Shown: piece after piece, positions 7,207 to 15,207 of the stretch
How positions within the stretch are numbered: the stretch's first letter is position 1
How the letters are laid out: the number at the start of each line of letters is the position of its first letter
NCBI GenBank assembly: GCA_034408935.1
Contig: DAOUMV010000012.1
Span: 1 to 64,000 of the forward strand
Reading direction: 5' to 3'
Source: DAOUMF01 sp034408935
Lineage (GTDB): Bacteria; Chloroflexota; Dehalococcoidia; SM23-28-2; RBG-16-64-32
DNA length: 64,000 bases
Notes under the pieces: model-generated
What the model was told of the DNA's origin: nothing
Seen by the model: the letters and a program-made list of their open reading frames with translations, nothing else
Database searches by the model: none
Made by a program: the position numbers and the translations under genes

Positions 7207-7893
7207 ATGGAGCAGCAGTTGCCATACACCGCTCCGGACTTCGCGTCGATGGCCCTGATCACCGTCGACATCCAGCGAGACACCCTGGATGGAGGGACGC
7301 TGGAGATCCCCGGGACTAGCGGTATCCTTCCCCGCGTGCGGATGCTGCTTCAAGCCTTCCGCGGAGCTCAGATGCCCATCGTCCACATGATCCGGCTGTA
7401 CAAGGAGGACGGGAGCAACGTCGATCTGTGCCGTCGAAGCATGGTGGAGAGCGGCGCCGCCATCCTGCGTCCAGGTTCCCCCGGCAGCGAGCTGGCCGAG
7501 GAGCTACTGCCCGAACCCCACATTCGGCTCGACGCCGAGCTGCTTCTGTCCGGAGGCATACAGCAGATCGCGCCGGGGGAAGTGGCGATCTACAAGCCGC
7601 GCTGGGGAGCTTTCTTCGAGACGGCACTGGAGGCACATCTTCAAGGCCTGGGTGTCTCGTCTCTGGCCTTCGCGGGCTGCAATTTCCCCAACTGTCCTCG
7701 CACTTCAATTTACGAGGCCAGCGAGCGCGATTATCGCATCGTCTTGGTTGAAGACGCCGTGTCTGGTCTCTATGGCCGCGGCACACAAGAGATGCGCAAT
7801 ATTGGGGTTCGGCTAATGAGCAGCAACGAACTGGAGAAAGCAATTACCGAGGCCAATGCGGTCGGTGTCAACCGAGTCCGTAGAGGGAGGTAG
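7207..7893 (+). CDS. Isochorismatase-family cysteine hydrolase in the pan operon
   Basis: 228 residues with the cysteine-hydrolase triad pattern: Asp in ITVDIQRD, Lys in YKPRWGAF and the nucleophilic Cys within GCNFPNCPRTSIYEA, after which the usual SERDYRIVLVEDAVS segment follows. Relatives include nicotinamidase, N-carbamoylsarcosine amidase and biuret hydrolase. The panB ATG follows 2 nt after the stop, so it is transcribed with the pantothenate genes. An amidase acting on a beta-alanine or pantothenate derivative is conceivable, but nothing shows it. AGGAG abuts the ATG, so TTG at 7219 is an alternative start. Confidence 0.82.
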   Translation: MEQQLPYTAPDFASMALITVDIQRDTLDGGTLEIPGTSGILPRVRMLLQAFRGAQMPIVHMIRLYKEDGSNVDLCRRSMVESGAAILRPGSPGSELAEELLPEPHIRLDAELLLSGGIQQIAPGEVAIYKPRWGAFFETALEAHLQGLGVSSLAFAGCNFPNCPRTSIYEASERDYRIVLVEDAVSGLYGRGTQEMRNIGVRLMSSNELEKAITEANAVGVNRVRRGR

Positions 7894-7895
7894 AC

Positions 7896-8741
7896 ATGAT
7901 GGAGCGACGCGTATCCATAACGGACCTGAAGGCGATGAAGAGGCGCGGCGAGCCCATCGCCATGCTGACCGCATACGACTACCCCAGCGCCCGGCTGGTG
8001 GAGGAGGCTGGCGTCCCCATCATCCTCGTCGGCGACAGCCTGGGGATGGTTGTCCTGGGCTACGACTCCACCATCCCGGTGACGATGGAGGACATCCTGC
8101 ACCACGTGAAGGCGGTAGTGCGGGGCACGGGGAAGGCGCACATCGTTGCCGACATGCCGTTCATGAGCTTCCAGGCTGGCCCCCAGGACGCCCTGCTCAA
8201 CGCCGGGCGGCTGCTCAAGGAGGGCGGCGCCCAGTCCGTGAAGCTGGAGGGCGGCCAGCGAGTGGCCGAAACAGTCCGCCTGCTCGTGTCGTCGGGGATT
8301 CCTGTCATGGGCCACCTGGGCCTGACCCCGCAGTCGGTTAACCAGTTCGGCGGCTACAAGGTGCAGGGCAAGACCCCAGCCGCCGCCGTCAAGCTGATCA
8401 ACGACGCCGCCGCGCTGGAGGAGGCGGGGGCCTACGCCGTCGTCCTGGAGACGATACCCGCACAGCTCGCCCAGGTGGTCACGGAGAAGGTAAGCATCCC
8501 CACCATCGGCATCGGCGCCGGGCCCCACTGCGACGGCCAGGTGCAGGTGTTCCACGACATGCTCGGCCTGTTCCAAGACTTCGTACCCAAGCACGCCAAG
8601 CGCTACGCTCGACTGGGGGAGGCCATCCAGGAAGCGGTGGGGCAGTACGTCGCGGAAGTGCGGGACGGCGCCTTCCCCACGGAGAAGGAGAGCTTCTTCA
8701 TAGATGAGTCAGTGCTCTCCGAGCTCACGCAGCTCGGATAG
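7896..8741 (+). CDS. panB: 3-methyl-2-oxobutanoate hydroxymethyltransferase (ketopantoate hydroxymethyltransferase)
   Basis: 281 residues, a TIM-barrel enzyme that transfers a hydroxymethyl group from methylenetetrahydrofolate to 2-oxoisovalerate. Family segments present: MLTAYDYPSARLVEEAG, VGDSLGMVVLGYDST (metal/substrate Asp), ADMPFMSFQ, AVKLEGG, GHLGLTPQSV, and GIGAGPHCDGQVQVFHDMLG near the C-terminal end. An A/G-rich RBS (AGAGGGAGG) precedes the ATG, which follows the hydrolase stop by 2 nt. Second dedicated step of the pan operon. Confidence 0.97.
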   Translation: MMERRVSITDLKAMKRRGEPIAMLTAYDYPSARLVEEAGVPIILVGDSLGMVVLGYDSTIPVTMEDILHHVKAVVRGTGKAHIVADMPFMSFQAGPQDALLNAGRLLKEGGAQSVKLEGGQRVAETVRLLVSSGIPVMGHLGLTPQSVNQFGGYKVQGKTPAAAVKLINDAAALEEAGAYAVVLETIPAQLAQVVTEKVSIPTIGIGAGPHCDGQVQVFHDMLGLFQDFVPKHAKRYARLGEAIQEAVGQYVAEVRDGAFPTEKESFFIDESVLSELTQLG

Positions 8742-8765
8742 TCAACGCACCCCTCCCTATGCTGT

Positions 8766-8794
8766 ATATCGCCCCGAGTGCATCGGGGCGATAT
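8766..8794 (+). other. Strong hairpin in the panB-panC gap
   Basis: ATATCGCCCCGA / TCGGGGCGATAT, a perfect 12-bp stem with loop GTGCA and no T-tract. It ends 28 nt before the panC ATG and could be an mRNA processing or stability element adjusting panC relative to panB. Confidence 0.6.
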
Positions 8795-8822
8795 GCTTAG
8801 GCGGGTCGGGCCGCACACCGTG

Positions 8823-9695
8823 ATGAGAGTCATCGAGACGGTCTCTGAGATGGAGAAGGCGCGAGCCGCCCTGGACGGCAGCGTCGGCCTCGTGCCCACG
8901 ATGGGGGCGCTGCACGAGGGCCACCTGTCGCTGGTGCGCCGGGCCCGCGCCGACAACGATCACCTCGTGACCAGCGTCTTCGTGAACCCCACCCAGTTCG
9001 GCCCACGCGAGGACCTGGACGAATACCCCCGCGATCTGGACCGGGACCTCCGTCTCCTGAAGGCGGAGCGCGTCGATATCGTCTTCGCGCCGACGGCGGA
9101 GGAGATGTACCCGCCGGGCTTCGACGAGTGGGTGGAGGTACGAGGGCCGCTCACATCGCGACTCGAGGGCGCCTCCCGGCCGCAGTTCTTCCGCGGCGTG
9201 ACTACGGTGGTGGCGCGGCTGTTCCGCATCGTCGAGCCGGACAGGGCCTACTTCGGGGAGAAGGACGCCCAGCAGCTTCGCGTGGTGCGACAGATGGTCC
9301 GGGAGCAGCGACTGCCGGTGGAGATCGTGGCCGTGCCCACAGTGCGCGAGCCGGATGGTCTGGCCATGAGCAGCCGCAACGCCTACCTCTCGCCCGAGGA
9401 GCGGCAGGCCGCACTTGTCGTACCGCAGGCGCTGGAACTGGCAGGCGTAGTGGTCCGGCACCGGGGTGTCCGCCACGCGCACACGCTCCGGCACTCCCTG
9501 GAGGAGCACATCCGCCAGGAACCGCAGGCCCAGATCGACTACGTAGCCATCGTCGACCACGAGACGCTGGAGGACCTGGAAGTGATCGACCGGCCGGCGC
9601 TGGTGCTGCTGGCCGTGCGGGTCGGCTCCACCCGCCTGATCGACAACGAACTGGCGGTTCCGCCGGGCGTCGAGCCGCCGGAGGGGCTGCGATAG
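8823..9695 (+). CDS. panC: Pantothenate synthetase
   Basis: 290 residues from ATG 8823. This start is chosen because MRVIETVSEM matches the family N-terminus, while an upstream GTG lies inside the 8766-8794 hairpin. It joins pantoate and beta-alanine with ATP. Nucleotidyltransferase motifs are visible: GALHEGHLSL (HIGH-like), NPTQFG, FGEKDAQQL and MSSRNAYLS (KMSKS-like). No strong RBS is evident, only GGCGGG. Last gene of the pan operon; it ends 46 bp from the convergent feo operon. Confidence 0.95.
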   Translation: MRVIETVSEMEKARAALDGSVGLVPTMGALHEGHLSLVRRARADNDHLVTSVFVNPTQFGPREDLDEYPRDLDRDLRLLKAERVDIVFAPTAEEMYPPGFDEWVEVRGPLTSRLEGASRPQFFRGVTTVVARLFRIVEPDRAYFGEKDAQQLRVVRQMVREQRLPVEIVAVPTVREPDGLAMSSRNAYLSPEERQAALVVPQALELAGVVVRHRGVRHAHTLRHSLEEHIRQEPQAQIDYVAIVDHETLEDLEVIDRPALVLLAVRVGSTRLIDNELAVPPGVEPPEGLR

Positions 9696-9741
9696 ACCAC
9701 GGAATACTACGGCCGGCTATCGCCGACCCCGACGGGTTTAC

Positions 9742-9987
9742 CTATTCGGGCCTCACCACTTCGTAGGCCTTGCCCGTCGCCACCACGGTGCAACCGGCCT
9801 GGTCCCCACAACCGGCGCACGCCGGAGGCATCTCTCCCATCTCTACCTCTCGCAAGCGCCCCTTCCGCACCAGCGTCTCGATCATGCCGTCCAGGGCGCT
9901 GCGCTGCACCCCCAGGCGCCGGCTCAGCTCGCTCAAGTCGATAACCCCACCGGCGCCTTCCAGCTCCTTGATGATCTGCGACAGCAT
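9742..9987 (-). CDS. feoC: FeoC-like winged-helix [Fe-S] regulator
   Basis: 81 residues: a DeoR-like winged helix (IDLSELSRRLGVQRSALDGMIETLVRKGRL) followed by a cysteine cluster CAGCGDQAGC, typical of FeoC proteins that bind an iron-sulfur cluster and tune FeoB. It is the last gene of the feo operon, 19 bp after the FeoB membrane subunit. Assignment rests on size, fold pattern, Cys spacing and location. Confidence 0.8.
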   Translation of the reverse strand: MLSQIIKELEGAGGVIDLSELSRRLGVQRSALDGMIETLVRKGRLREVEMGEMPPACAGCGDQAGCTVVATGKAYEVVRPE

Positions 9988-10006
9988 CTCTCACACGGCT
10001 TCCACG

Positions 10007-11695
10007 TTAGCCAAGGCCCAGCAGCCCGGCCCCCTGGTAGGTGATAAAGGCGGCCACCCAGGCCAAAGCCGTGTAGTAAACGGCGGCAAATCCCGTCCAC
10101 CTCCAACCGAACTCCTGACGAAACGCCGCCAGGGCTGCCACGCAGGGCACGTACAGTAGCACGAAGACGAGGAAGGCAATGGCAGCTCGCTCGCTGAAGA
10201 CGGGCTTCAGGGTCGCCTGCAGCTCCGTCTCCTCCTCTGGCGCCGTCTCGAAGGCGCCGGGCACCAGCGCCGGTACGTTCTTGGCCGAATCGCGCACCGC
10301 TCTACCGCCGCCCTCGAAGATGTCTCCTACCTCCTGGCCGAAGGAGGGAAACTCCTCCTCTTCCTCCGCGCCCCCGACGTAGATCTCGCTCATGGTGCTC
10401 ACCACGACCTCTTTGGCGACGAAGCCGGTGATCAGAGACCCCGTGGCCTCCCATTCGCCGAAGCCTATCGGCTTGAGAACGGGCGCGATAGCAGCGCTGG
10501 CGTTGCCGAAGTAGCTGTCCCGCTGGTTATCCACGCCCCAGGGCAGGTTGAGCAAGAACCAGATGACGACTGCGGCGGCCAAAATGTAGACGCCCGCCTT
10601 GCGGATGAAGGCGCTGCTTCGCTCCCACATGTGTGTGCCGAGCCCTCTGAGGGTGGGCAACCGGTACGGCGGCAGCTCCATGACAAAGGGCGCCGCCGGC
10701 TTGCCCCGAAAGAGGGTGAACCTGAACACGATGCCCGTCACGATGGCGATGCCGATCCCCAGGAGGTACATCGAGATGAGAACGATGTCCTGGTTGCTCG
10801 CGAAAAGGGCGGCGGCGAACAGCACGTAGACCGGCAGACGGGCGCTGCAGGACATGAACGGGCACAGGAGCGCCGTCAGGAGGCGGTCTCTCCGGCTCTC
10901 CAGCGTCCGCGTGGCGTAGATAGCCGGCACGTTGCAGCCGAAGCCGATCAGCATGGGGATGAACGACTTGCCGTGCAACCCCAGGCGATGCATCAGTCGG
11001 TCCATGACGAAGGCCGCCCGCGCCAGGTATCCGGTGTCCTCCAGCAGCGCGATGAAGAAGTACAGGAACAGCAGCAGCGGAATAAACACCAGGACCCCAC
11101 CAACGCCGGCGACTATTCCATCGAGGGCCAGCGACGCCAGCCAGTCGGGTGAATTCACGAAGTCGAGGAAGCTATCCGTCCAGTGCGTAATCGGCCCGGC
11201 GATCACGTCATCCAGCCAGTCCATGTAGGGCGCGGCGATGTCTGTTGTCACCTTGAACAGTAGCCACATCATCGCCACGAATATGGGGATGCCCAGAAGC
11301 CGGTGAGTGACGATGGCATCTATTCTGTCCGACAGGATGCGACGAGTTACCGCCGGTCGCTTCAACACCTCCTTGACCAAGCCGGTGATGAAGCCGTACC
11401 TGCGATCGGCGATCACCGTGTCCGCATCCTCGCCGTAGATGCTGCGAAGGTGATCGACGCTCTCCTCGGCCGCTTGCAGGAGCTTGGCGCCGCCGTGGCA
11501 GGCGGCCACCCTCTCACGGATGTCCGCGTCTTCCTCCAGGAGCTTGATGGCTAGCCAGCGCGGCGGGTACTGATCGACCCGGATCGTCTCCCCCTCGATC
11601 AGATCGTACAGCTTGGCGATCTCCGTCTCCACCTCGCGGCCGTAGTCCACAAGAGGCTGCCCCTTGCGGGGGTAGGTCATGTCGTGGGTTGTCAC
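10007..11695 (-). CDS. feoB: Ferrous iron transporter FeoB, membrane domain (separate polypeptide)
   Basis: 562 residues corresponding to the linker and membrane half of FeoB. RWLAIKLLE at the start matches the region just after the G domain. Two Gate-type repeats carry the conserved Cys segments GFGCNVPAI and FMSCSARLPVYVL, and YVPCVAALA lies near the C-terminus. About eight hydrophobic helices and an acidic loop (GGAEEEEEF) are present. GTP-driven Fe(II) uptake needs the G domain encoded by the preceding gene. The GTG start has GGAAGCGGAG upstream, supporting a genuine separate gene; ATG five codons in is an alternative. Confidence 0.92.
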   Translation of the reverse strand: MTTHDMTYPRKGQPLVDYGREVETEIAKLYDLIEGETIRVDQYPPRWLAIKLLEEDADIRERVAACHGGAKLLQAAEESVDHLRSIYGEDADTVIADRRYGFITGLVKEVLKRPAVTRRILSDRIDAIVTHRLLGIPIFVAMMWLLFKVTTDIAAPYMDWLDDVIAGPITHWTDSFLDFVNSPDWLASLALDGIVAGVGGVLVFIPLLLFLYFFIALLEDTGYLARAAFVMDRLMHRLGLHGKSFIPMLIGFGCNVPAIYATRTLESRRDRLLTALLCPFMSCSARLPVYVLFAAALFASNQDIVLISMYLLGIGIAIVTGIVFRFTLFRGKPAAPFVMELPPYRLPTLRGLGTHMWERSSAFIRKAGVYILAAAVVIWFLLNLPWGVDNQRDSYFGNASAAIAPVLKPIGFGEWEATGSLITGFVAKEVVVSTMSEIYVGGAEEEEEFPSFGQEVGDIFEGGGRAVRDSAKNVPALVPGAFETAPEEETELQATLKPVFSERAAIAFLVFVLLYVPCVAALAAFRQEFGWRWTGFAAVYYTALAWVAAFITYQGAGLLGLG

Positions 11696-11738
11696 GCGGT
11701 TGCTCCGCTTCCAGGGGACGGGCGCATCGCCGCGATTC

Positions 11739-12269
11739 TCAGGCCGCAGCTGCCTGTCTTCTCGACCGCGATCTCACAGCCTGAACGATCTTCTCCTTCA
11801 ACTCCTCTATGCCCTGACCTCGATTGCCAACGGTAGGCACCACAGGGACCCCACCCAGGCCCTCGGACAGCTTGGCGATGTCTATCTTGTAGCCGCGGGC
11901 GGCGGCCATGTCGCACATGTTCAGAGCGATCACTAGACGCGCGCCGAGCTCCAGTACCTGCACCGCCAGATACAGGTTGCGCTCCAGGTTGGCAGCGTCC
12001 ACCACGTCCACCACCACATCCGGCCGCTCGTCGACTATGTAGTCTCGGGCGATGACCTCCTCCATGGAGTAGGCGCTGAGGCTATAGGTCCCGGGCAGAT
12101 CCACCACCCTGATCTCCTGCCCATCGTGGCGCCAGACGCCCTCTTTCTTGTCTACTGTCTTACCGGGCCAGTTGCCCACGTGCTGACGTCCACCCGTCAG
12201 GCTGTTGAAGATGGTGCTTTTGCCGCAGTTGGGATTGCCAGCGAGCGCGATGGTGTATTCTTCGGCCAC
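11739..12269 (-). CDS. feoB: Ferrous iron transporter FeoB, GTPase domain (separate polypeptide)
   Basis: 176 residues forming only the G domain of FeoB. G1 is AGNPNCGKST, followed by the NWPGKTV switch region. G3 is VDLPGTYSLS and G4 is NMCD, with LVIALNMCDMAAARG matching FeoB. G5 is diverged (TVGNRGQG). The helical GDI/linker part that normally continues is encoded by the next gene, 43 bp downstream in another frame with its own RBS. Together the two parts total 738 residues, a normal FeoB length. Confidence 0.92.
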   Translation of the reverse strand: MAEEYTIALAGNPNCGKSTIFNSLTGGRQHVGNWPGKTVDKKEGVWRHDGQEIRVVDLPGTYSLSAYSMEEVIARDYIVDERPDVVVDVVDAANLERNLYLAVQVLELGARLVIALNMCDMAAARGYKIDIAKLSEGLGGVPVVPTVGNRGQGIEELKEKIVQAVRSRSRRQAAAA

Positions 12270-12285
12270 GCCTTCTATCTCCCGT

Positions 12286-12507
12286 CTAGATGGGCTCTAC
12301 CATGATCTTGTGTGCCATGCCACGCCCAAGAGCGAGGCGAGAATCGCGCACCGCCACCAGGAGTGGCCCTGAAGAGTCTCCCTGGACTATCCTCAGCACT
12401 TCTCCGGGCGTGAGCCCCATGTCGGCCAGTCTGCGCCTCACCCTCCATCCTCCGCGAACACCTACCAGGCGCACTTCCTCTCCGGCGCCCGCCATGGCAA
12501 GGGGCAT
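12286..12507 (-). CDS. feoA: FeoA-family protein (second copy)
   Basis: 73 residues with an SH3-like FeoA fold: VRLVGVRGGWRVRRRLADMGLTPGE, then VRDSRLALGRGMAHKIMVEPI. The ATG at 12507 overlaps the TGA of the upstream feoA (TGATG), so it is translationally coupled, and AAGGAGGG lies ~9 nt upstream. An in-frame TTG one codon earlier is possible. FeoA proteins bind FeoB cytoplasmically; two diverged copies suggest a hetero-dimeric partner. Confidence 0.88.
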   Translation of the reverse strand: MPLAMAGAGEEVRLVGVRGGWRVRRRLADMGLTPGEVLRIVQGDSSGPLLVAVRDSRLALGRGMAHKIMVEPI

Positions 12508-12743
12508 CAAGGCGTTCCCTCCTTGTCAACCAGGATCTCCCTCGCCTCTTCCTTGCGCAGGGAGAGGTGGTAGCCTCTGATCAGGAGGTCCACCGGATCA
12601 CCCAAGGGAGCCACCTTGACCACCTCGACCTCCGTACCGGGCACCACGCCCATGTCAAGGATGCGGCGACGGATAGGCCCATCGCCGCCAATCTTGACGA
12701 TGGTGCCCCTCTCCTTGGGCTTGAGTTGGCTCAGGGGTATCAC
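12507..12743 (-). CDS. feoA: FeoA-family protein (first copy)
   Basis: 78 residues, first gene of the feo operon. The typical FeoA pattern is clear: MIPLSQLKPKERGTIVKI, IRRRILDMGVVPGTEVEVVK, DPVDLLIRGYHLSLRKEEA. It would be a small cytoplasmic activator of FeoB. The gene is separated from its likely promoter by a ~220-nt leader. Confidence 0.9.
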   Translation of the reverse strand: MIPLSQLKPKERGTIVKIGGDGPIRRRILDMGVVPGTEVEVVKVAPLGDPVDLLIRGYHLSLRKEEAREILVDKEGTP

Positions 12744-12964
12744 TCCATTGCCTCCCGGTCTGGATCGTCACGCGCGCACGCCCTCTCCTTGAGTGCGCGG
12801 CGCGTGAGAGGGGTGTGAGGAAGAGCCATGCGGGGAAGGGGAATCGTTACGGAGAGGACGCCAGCGATCGGGGGGAGTATCGCCCTAACAGTTGGGCGAC
12901 ACGCCATCGCGATTCTCCTCTCTGGCAGCTCGCCTTAGGATAGCACTTGCTTTACAATTAGCCC
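12744..12964 (-). promoter_or_regulatory. Long structured 5' leader of the feo operon
   Basis: About 220 nt lie between the predicted start site and feoA. A bulged stem CACGCGCGCAC (12769-12779) / GTGCG and GCGCGTG (12793-12805) competes with CCCTCTC (12781-12787) / GAGAGGG (12806-12812). TTAGGATAGC near 12935-12944 resembles half of a DtxR/IdeR-type iron box. Both points are by eye only. Confidence 0.35.
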
Positions 12965-12970
12965 ATGCAT

Positions 12971-13000
12971 AATCTATCGCTGTGTACTGACAGATGTCAA
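12971..13000 (-). promoter_or_regulatory. Promoter of the feo operon
   Basis: Read on the minus strand: TTGACA (13000-12995), an 18-bp spacer and TAGATT (12976-12971). It drives feoA-feoA-feoB-feoB-feoC. Confidence 0.6.
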
Positions 13001-13006
13001 GGGGGA

Positions 13007-13024
13007 TTGGGAAAATTTTCTCAA
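13007..13024. promoter_or_regulatory. 18-bp palindrome upstream of the feo promoter (candidate operator)
   Basis: TTGGGAAAATTTTCTCAA: eight of nine pairs are symmetric. It lies 6 bp upstream of the feo -35 box and ~110 bp upstream of yebC, and is the only strongly AT-rich palindrome in the region. It could bind an iron-responsive or other dimeric regulator. Confidence 0.45.
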
Positions 13025-13133
13025 ATAGTCGGTAGATATTGCGAGCTGACGTCTGTTGCTCTGCCCCCTGCGCGGCCCCTTCCCACGTGAGGTACCCGAA
13101 TCACCTTGGCCGTCCCGCCTCTGCGCCGGGTTG

Positions 13134-13142
13134 TGCTAAAAT
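13134..13142 (+). promoter_or_regulatory. Extended -10 element for yebC
   Basis: TG-C-TAAAAT; the yebC ATG is 12 nt downstream with no Shine-Dalgarno, so the transcript is probably leaderless or nearly so. Confidence 0.5.
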
Positions 13143-13154
13143 ACGACGGAGCGT

Positions 13155-13910
13155 ATGGGCGGACATTCGCACTGGTCCACGATCAAGCGTCAGAAGGGCG
13201 CCTCCGACGCCAAGCGAGGCCAGCTCTTCACCAAGCTCTCGCGCGAGATCACCGTGGCCGCCCGCGAGGGAGGCGGCGACGCCAACATGAACGCGCGCCT
13301 GCGCCTCGCCATCGACAAGGCGCGCGAGAACAACATGCCCGCCGACACCATCAAGCGCGCCGTCGAGCGAGGCGCAGGCGGCGGCGATGCCGCAGCCCTC
13401 GTCGAGGCCACCTTCGAAGGCTACGGCCCCGGCGGCGTCGCCATTATCGTCCAGGTCGTCACCGATAATCGCAACCGCACCGTGTCCGGCGTCCGCACCA
13501 CTCTCACCCGCGGCGGTGGCAGCATGAGCGAGGCGGGAAGCGTGGCCTGGCAGTTTGATAGCGTCGGCTACATCGCCCTCGAGGTCGGCGACGGCGACCC
13601 AGAGGAGATTGCCCTCGCCGCCATCGATGCCGGCGCCGAGGACGTCCGCACGGAGGACGACCGCGTGGAGGTGTATACGGCGCCCACGGAGCTGGTCAAG
13701 GTACGGCGGGCGCTGGAGGAGGCCGGTCTCGCCGTGGCCACAGCTGAGCTCTCCATGCTGCCCAAGAACGTCGTCACCCTGGACGACAAGTCGGCCGGCC
13801 AGGTCCTCAGGCTTCTGGACACCCTCGAGGACCTGGATGACGTCCAGAAGGTGTTCTCCAACGCCGATTTCCCCGATTCCGTCCTTATGGAGTACGCCGC
13901 CGCCCGGTAG
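13155..13910 (+). CDS. yebC: YebC/PmpR family protein (TACO1-like)
   Basis: 251 residues, full length. The N-terminus GGHSHWSTIKRQKG and the LFTKLSREITVAAREGG segment define the family, followed by DTIKRAVERGAGG, VTDNRNRTV and the C-terminal SMLPKNVVTL. Members act as DNA-binding regulators or as ribosome-associated factors easing translation of proline-rich motifs. The gene lies just upstream of ruvC-ruvA, a very common arrangement. It starts at an ATG 12 nt after an extended -10 box, without RBS. Confidence 0.95.
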   Translation: MGGHSHWSTIKRQKGASDAKRGQLFTKLSREITVAAREGGGDANMNARLRLAIDKARENNMPADTIKRAVERGAGGGDAAALVEATFEGYGPGGVAIIVQVVTDNRNRTVSGVRTTLTRGGGSMSEAGSVAWQFDSVGYIALEVGDGDPEEIALAAIDAGAEDVRTEDDRVEVYTAPTELVKVRRALEEAGLAVATAELSMLPKNVVTLDDKSAGQVLRLLDTLEDLDDVQKVFSNADFPDSVLMEYAAAR

Positions 13911-13925
13911 CGCAGCGATGGGCGC

Positions 13926-14435
13926 GTGAGCGACTCAGACGCCCTCGTAGTCCTCGGCATAGACCCCGGCATCGCCGTCACCGGCTACGGCGTCGTTCGG
14001 CTGGAGGGCCGCGACCACACCTCGCTGGGCTTCGGGGCCATTCGCACGCAGGAGCGACTGTCGCGCGGCGAGCGCCTCATGGCGATCCACCGCGGCCTCC
14101 TCGACGTCATCCGCCGCTCTCGCCCGCACGAGGTGGCTATCGAGGACTTCTACGCCGGGCACGTGCGCGCGGCGGTGGCCATCGGCGAGGCGCGGGCGAT
14201 GGCCCTGCTGGCGGCGGCCCAGGCTGAGCTGCCGGTCTCCCTTTACAAGCCCCTGGAGGTCAAGCAGTTCGTCACCAGCTACGGCCAGGGGAGCAAGGAG
14301 CAGGTGCAGCAGATGGTGCAGGCGCTCCTGCGTCTGGACGAACCGCCCCAGCCAGCCGACGCCGCCGACGCCCTCGCCGTGGCTCTCTGCCACTGCCTCA
14401 AGCGCCAGGGCAGGCTGGCCGGGGTGTCGCCGTGA
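13926..14435 (+). CDS. ruvC: Holliday junction resolvase RuvC
   Basis: 169 residues, a normal RuvC length. Catalytic acidic residues sit in LGIDPGIAVTGYG (Asp), VAIEDFY (Glu) and the C-terminal ADAADALAVALCH (Asp and His/Asp). It cleaves four-way junctions together with RuvAB. It initiates at GTG 13926, 13 nt after the yebC stop; its stop overlaps the ruvA GTG by 4 nt (GTGA). Confidence 0.96.
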   Translation: MSDSDALVVLGIDPGIAVTGYGVVRLEGRDHTSLGFGAIRTQERLSRGERLMAIHRGLLDVIRRSRPHEVAIEDFYAGHVRAAVAIGEARAMALLAAAQAELPVSLYKPLEVKQFVTSYGQGSKEQVQQMVQALLRLDEPPQPADAADALAVALCHCLKRQGRLAGVSP

Positions 14436-15019
14436 GCCCCATCGCCCGCCTCAAGGGTGTCGTGGCCGAGCGCGGCCCAGACTGGCTCATCGTGGACGTA
14501 GGCGGCGTGGGCTACCTGGTCTACGGCCCCGCGGGCACCGTCGCCCGCGCCAAGGTCGGCGCCGAGATGAGCCTCCACACTCATCTCGCCGTGCGCGAGG
14601 ACGATATGACGCTCTACGGCTTCGCCTCCGCAGAGGAGCGGCGTCTGTTCCAGACCATTACCGCCGTCAACGGCGTCGGCCCCAAAGCGGGACTGGCCCT
14701 GCTTTCCGTCATGGCCGTCGACGAGCTGTCCTACGCCATCGCCTCCGGCAACGCCGCTGCCCTCGCCCGCGCCCCCGGCGTCGGCCCCAAGCTCGCCAGC
14801 CGCATCGTCCTAGAGGTGCGCGGCAAGCTGGCCCCCGAGGCCCCTGCCGCCCTGCCCGGCGAGGCGTCGGAGGTGGTGGCCGCCCTCGTGGGCCTGGGCT
14901 ACACGCAGGCGGAGGCGACGGAGGCGGTGGCCAAGAGCGAGCTGCCCGCGGACGCCCCTGTCGAGGATAAGGTTAGGCTCGCCCTCGGCTACTTCGCCCG
15001 AGCCAGGGCACCCGAGTAG
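14432..15019 (+). CDS. ruvA: Holliday junction branch migration protein RuvA
   Basis: 195 residues. Domain I is an OB fold (IARLKGVVAERGPDWLIVDVGGVGYLV, then LHTHLAVREDDMTLYGF). Domain II has two helix-hairpin-helix motifs (ITAVNGVGPKAGLALL, ALARAPGVGPKLASRIVLEV). Domain III is a flexible C-terminal three-helix unit (VVAALVGLGYTQAEATEAV) that binds RuvB. The GTG start overlaps ruvC by 4 nt. No ruvB is present in the window. Confidence 0.97.
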   Translation: MSPIARLKGVVAERGPDWLIVDVGGVGYLVYGPAGTVARAKVGAEMSLHTHLAVREDDMTLYGFASAEERRLFQTITAVNGVGPKAGLALLSVMAVDELSYAIASGNAAALARAPGVGPKLASRIVLEVRGKLAPEAPAALPGEASEVVAALVGLGYTQAEATEAVAKSELPADAPVEDKVRLALGYFARARAPE

Positions 15020-15207
15020 GCACTGCCAGCCGCGCACACATCATTCTGAGCGCCGACCGCGCACCGCCTCGGCTTTCCCTTTTGCTTTTCGGCTGATTTG
15101 ACCCTAGACCGTACATCCTGGATCAGGCCGCCCACCGTATGGTCATTAGAGTCTTCCTAACGCTTCCTATCAGGATTGCCGCTACTGACCTTAAGTGGAG
15201 GATATCG

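Noticed and set aside
11690..11745. FeoB split read as a sequencing frameshift
   Set aside because: A stop codon, a 43-bp gap and a separate RBS (GGAAGCGGAG) lie before the membrane half, so two natural genes are more likely. Only raw reads could exclude an indel.
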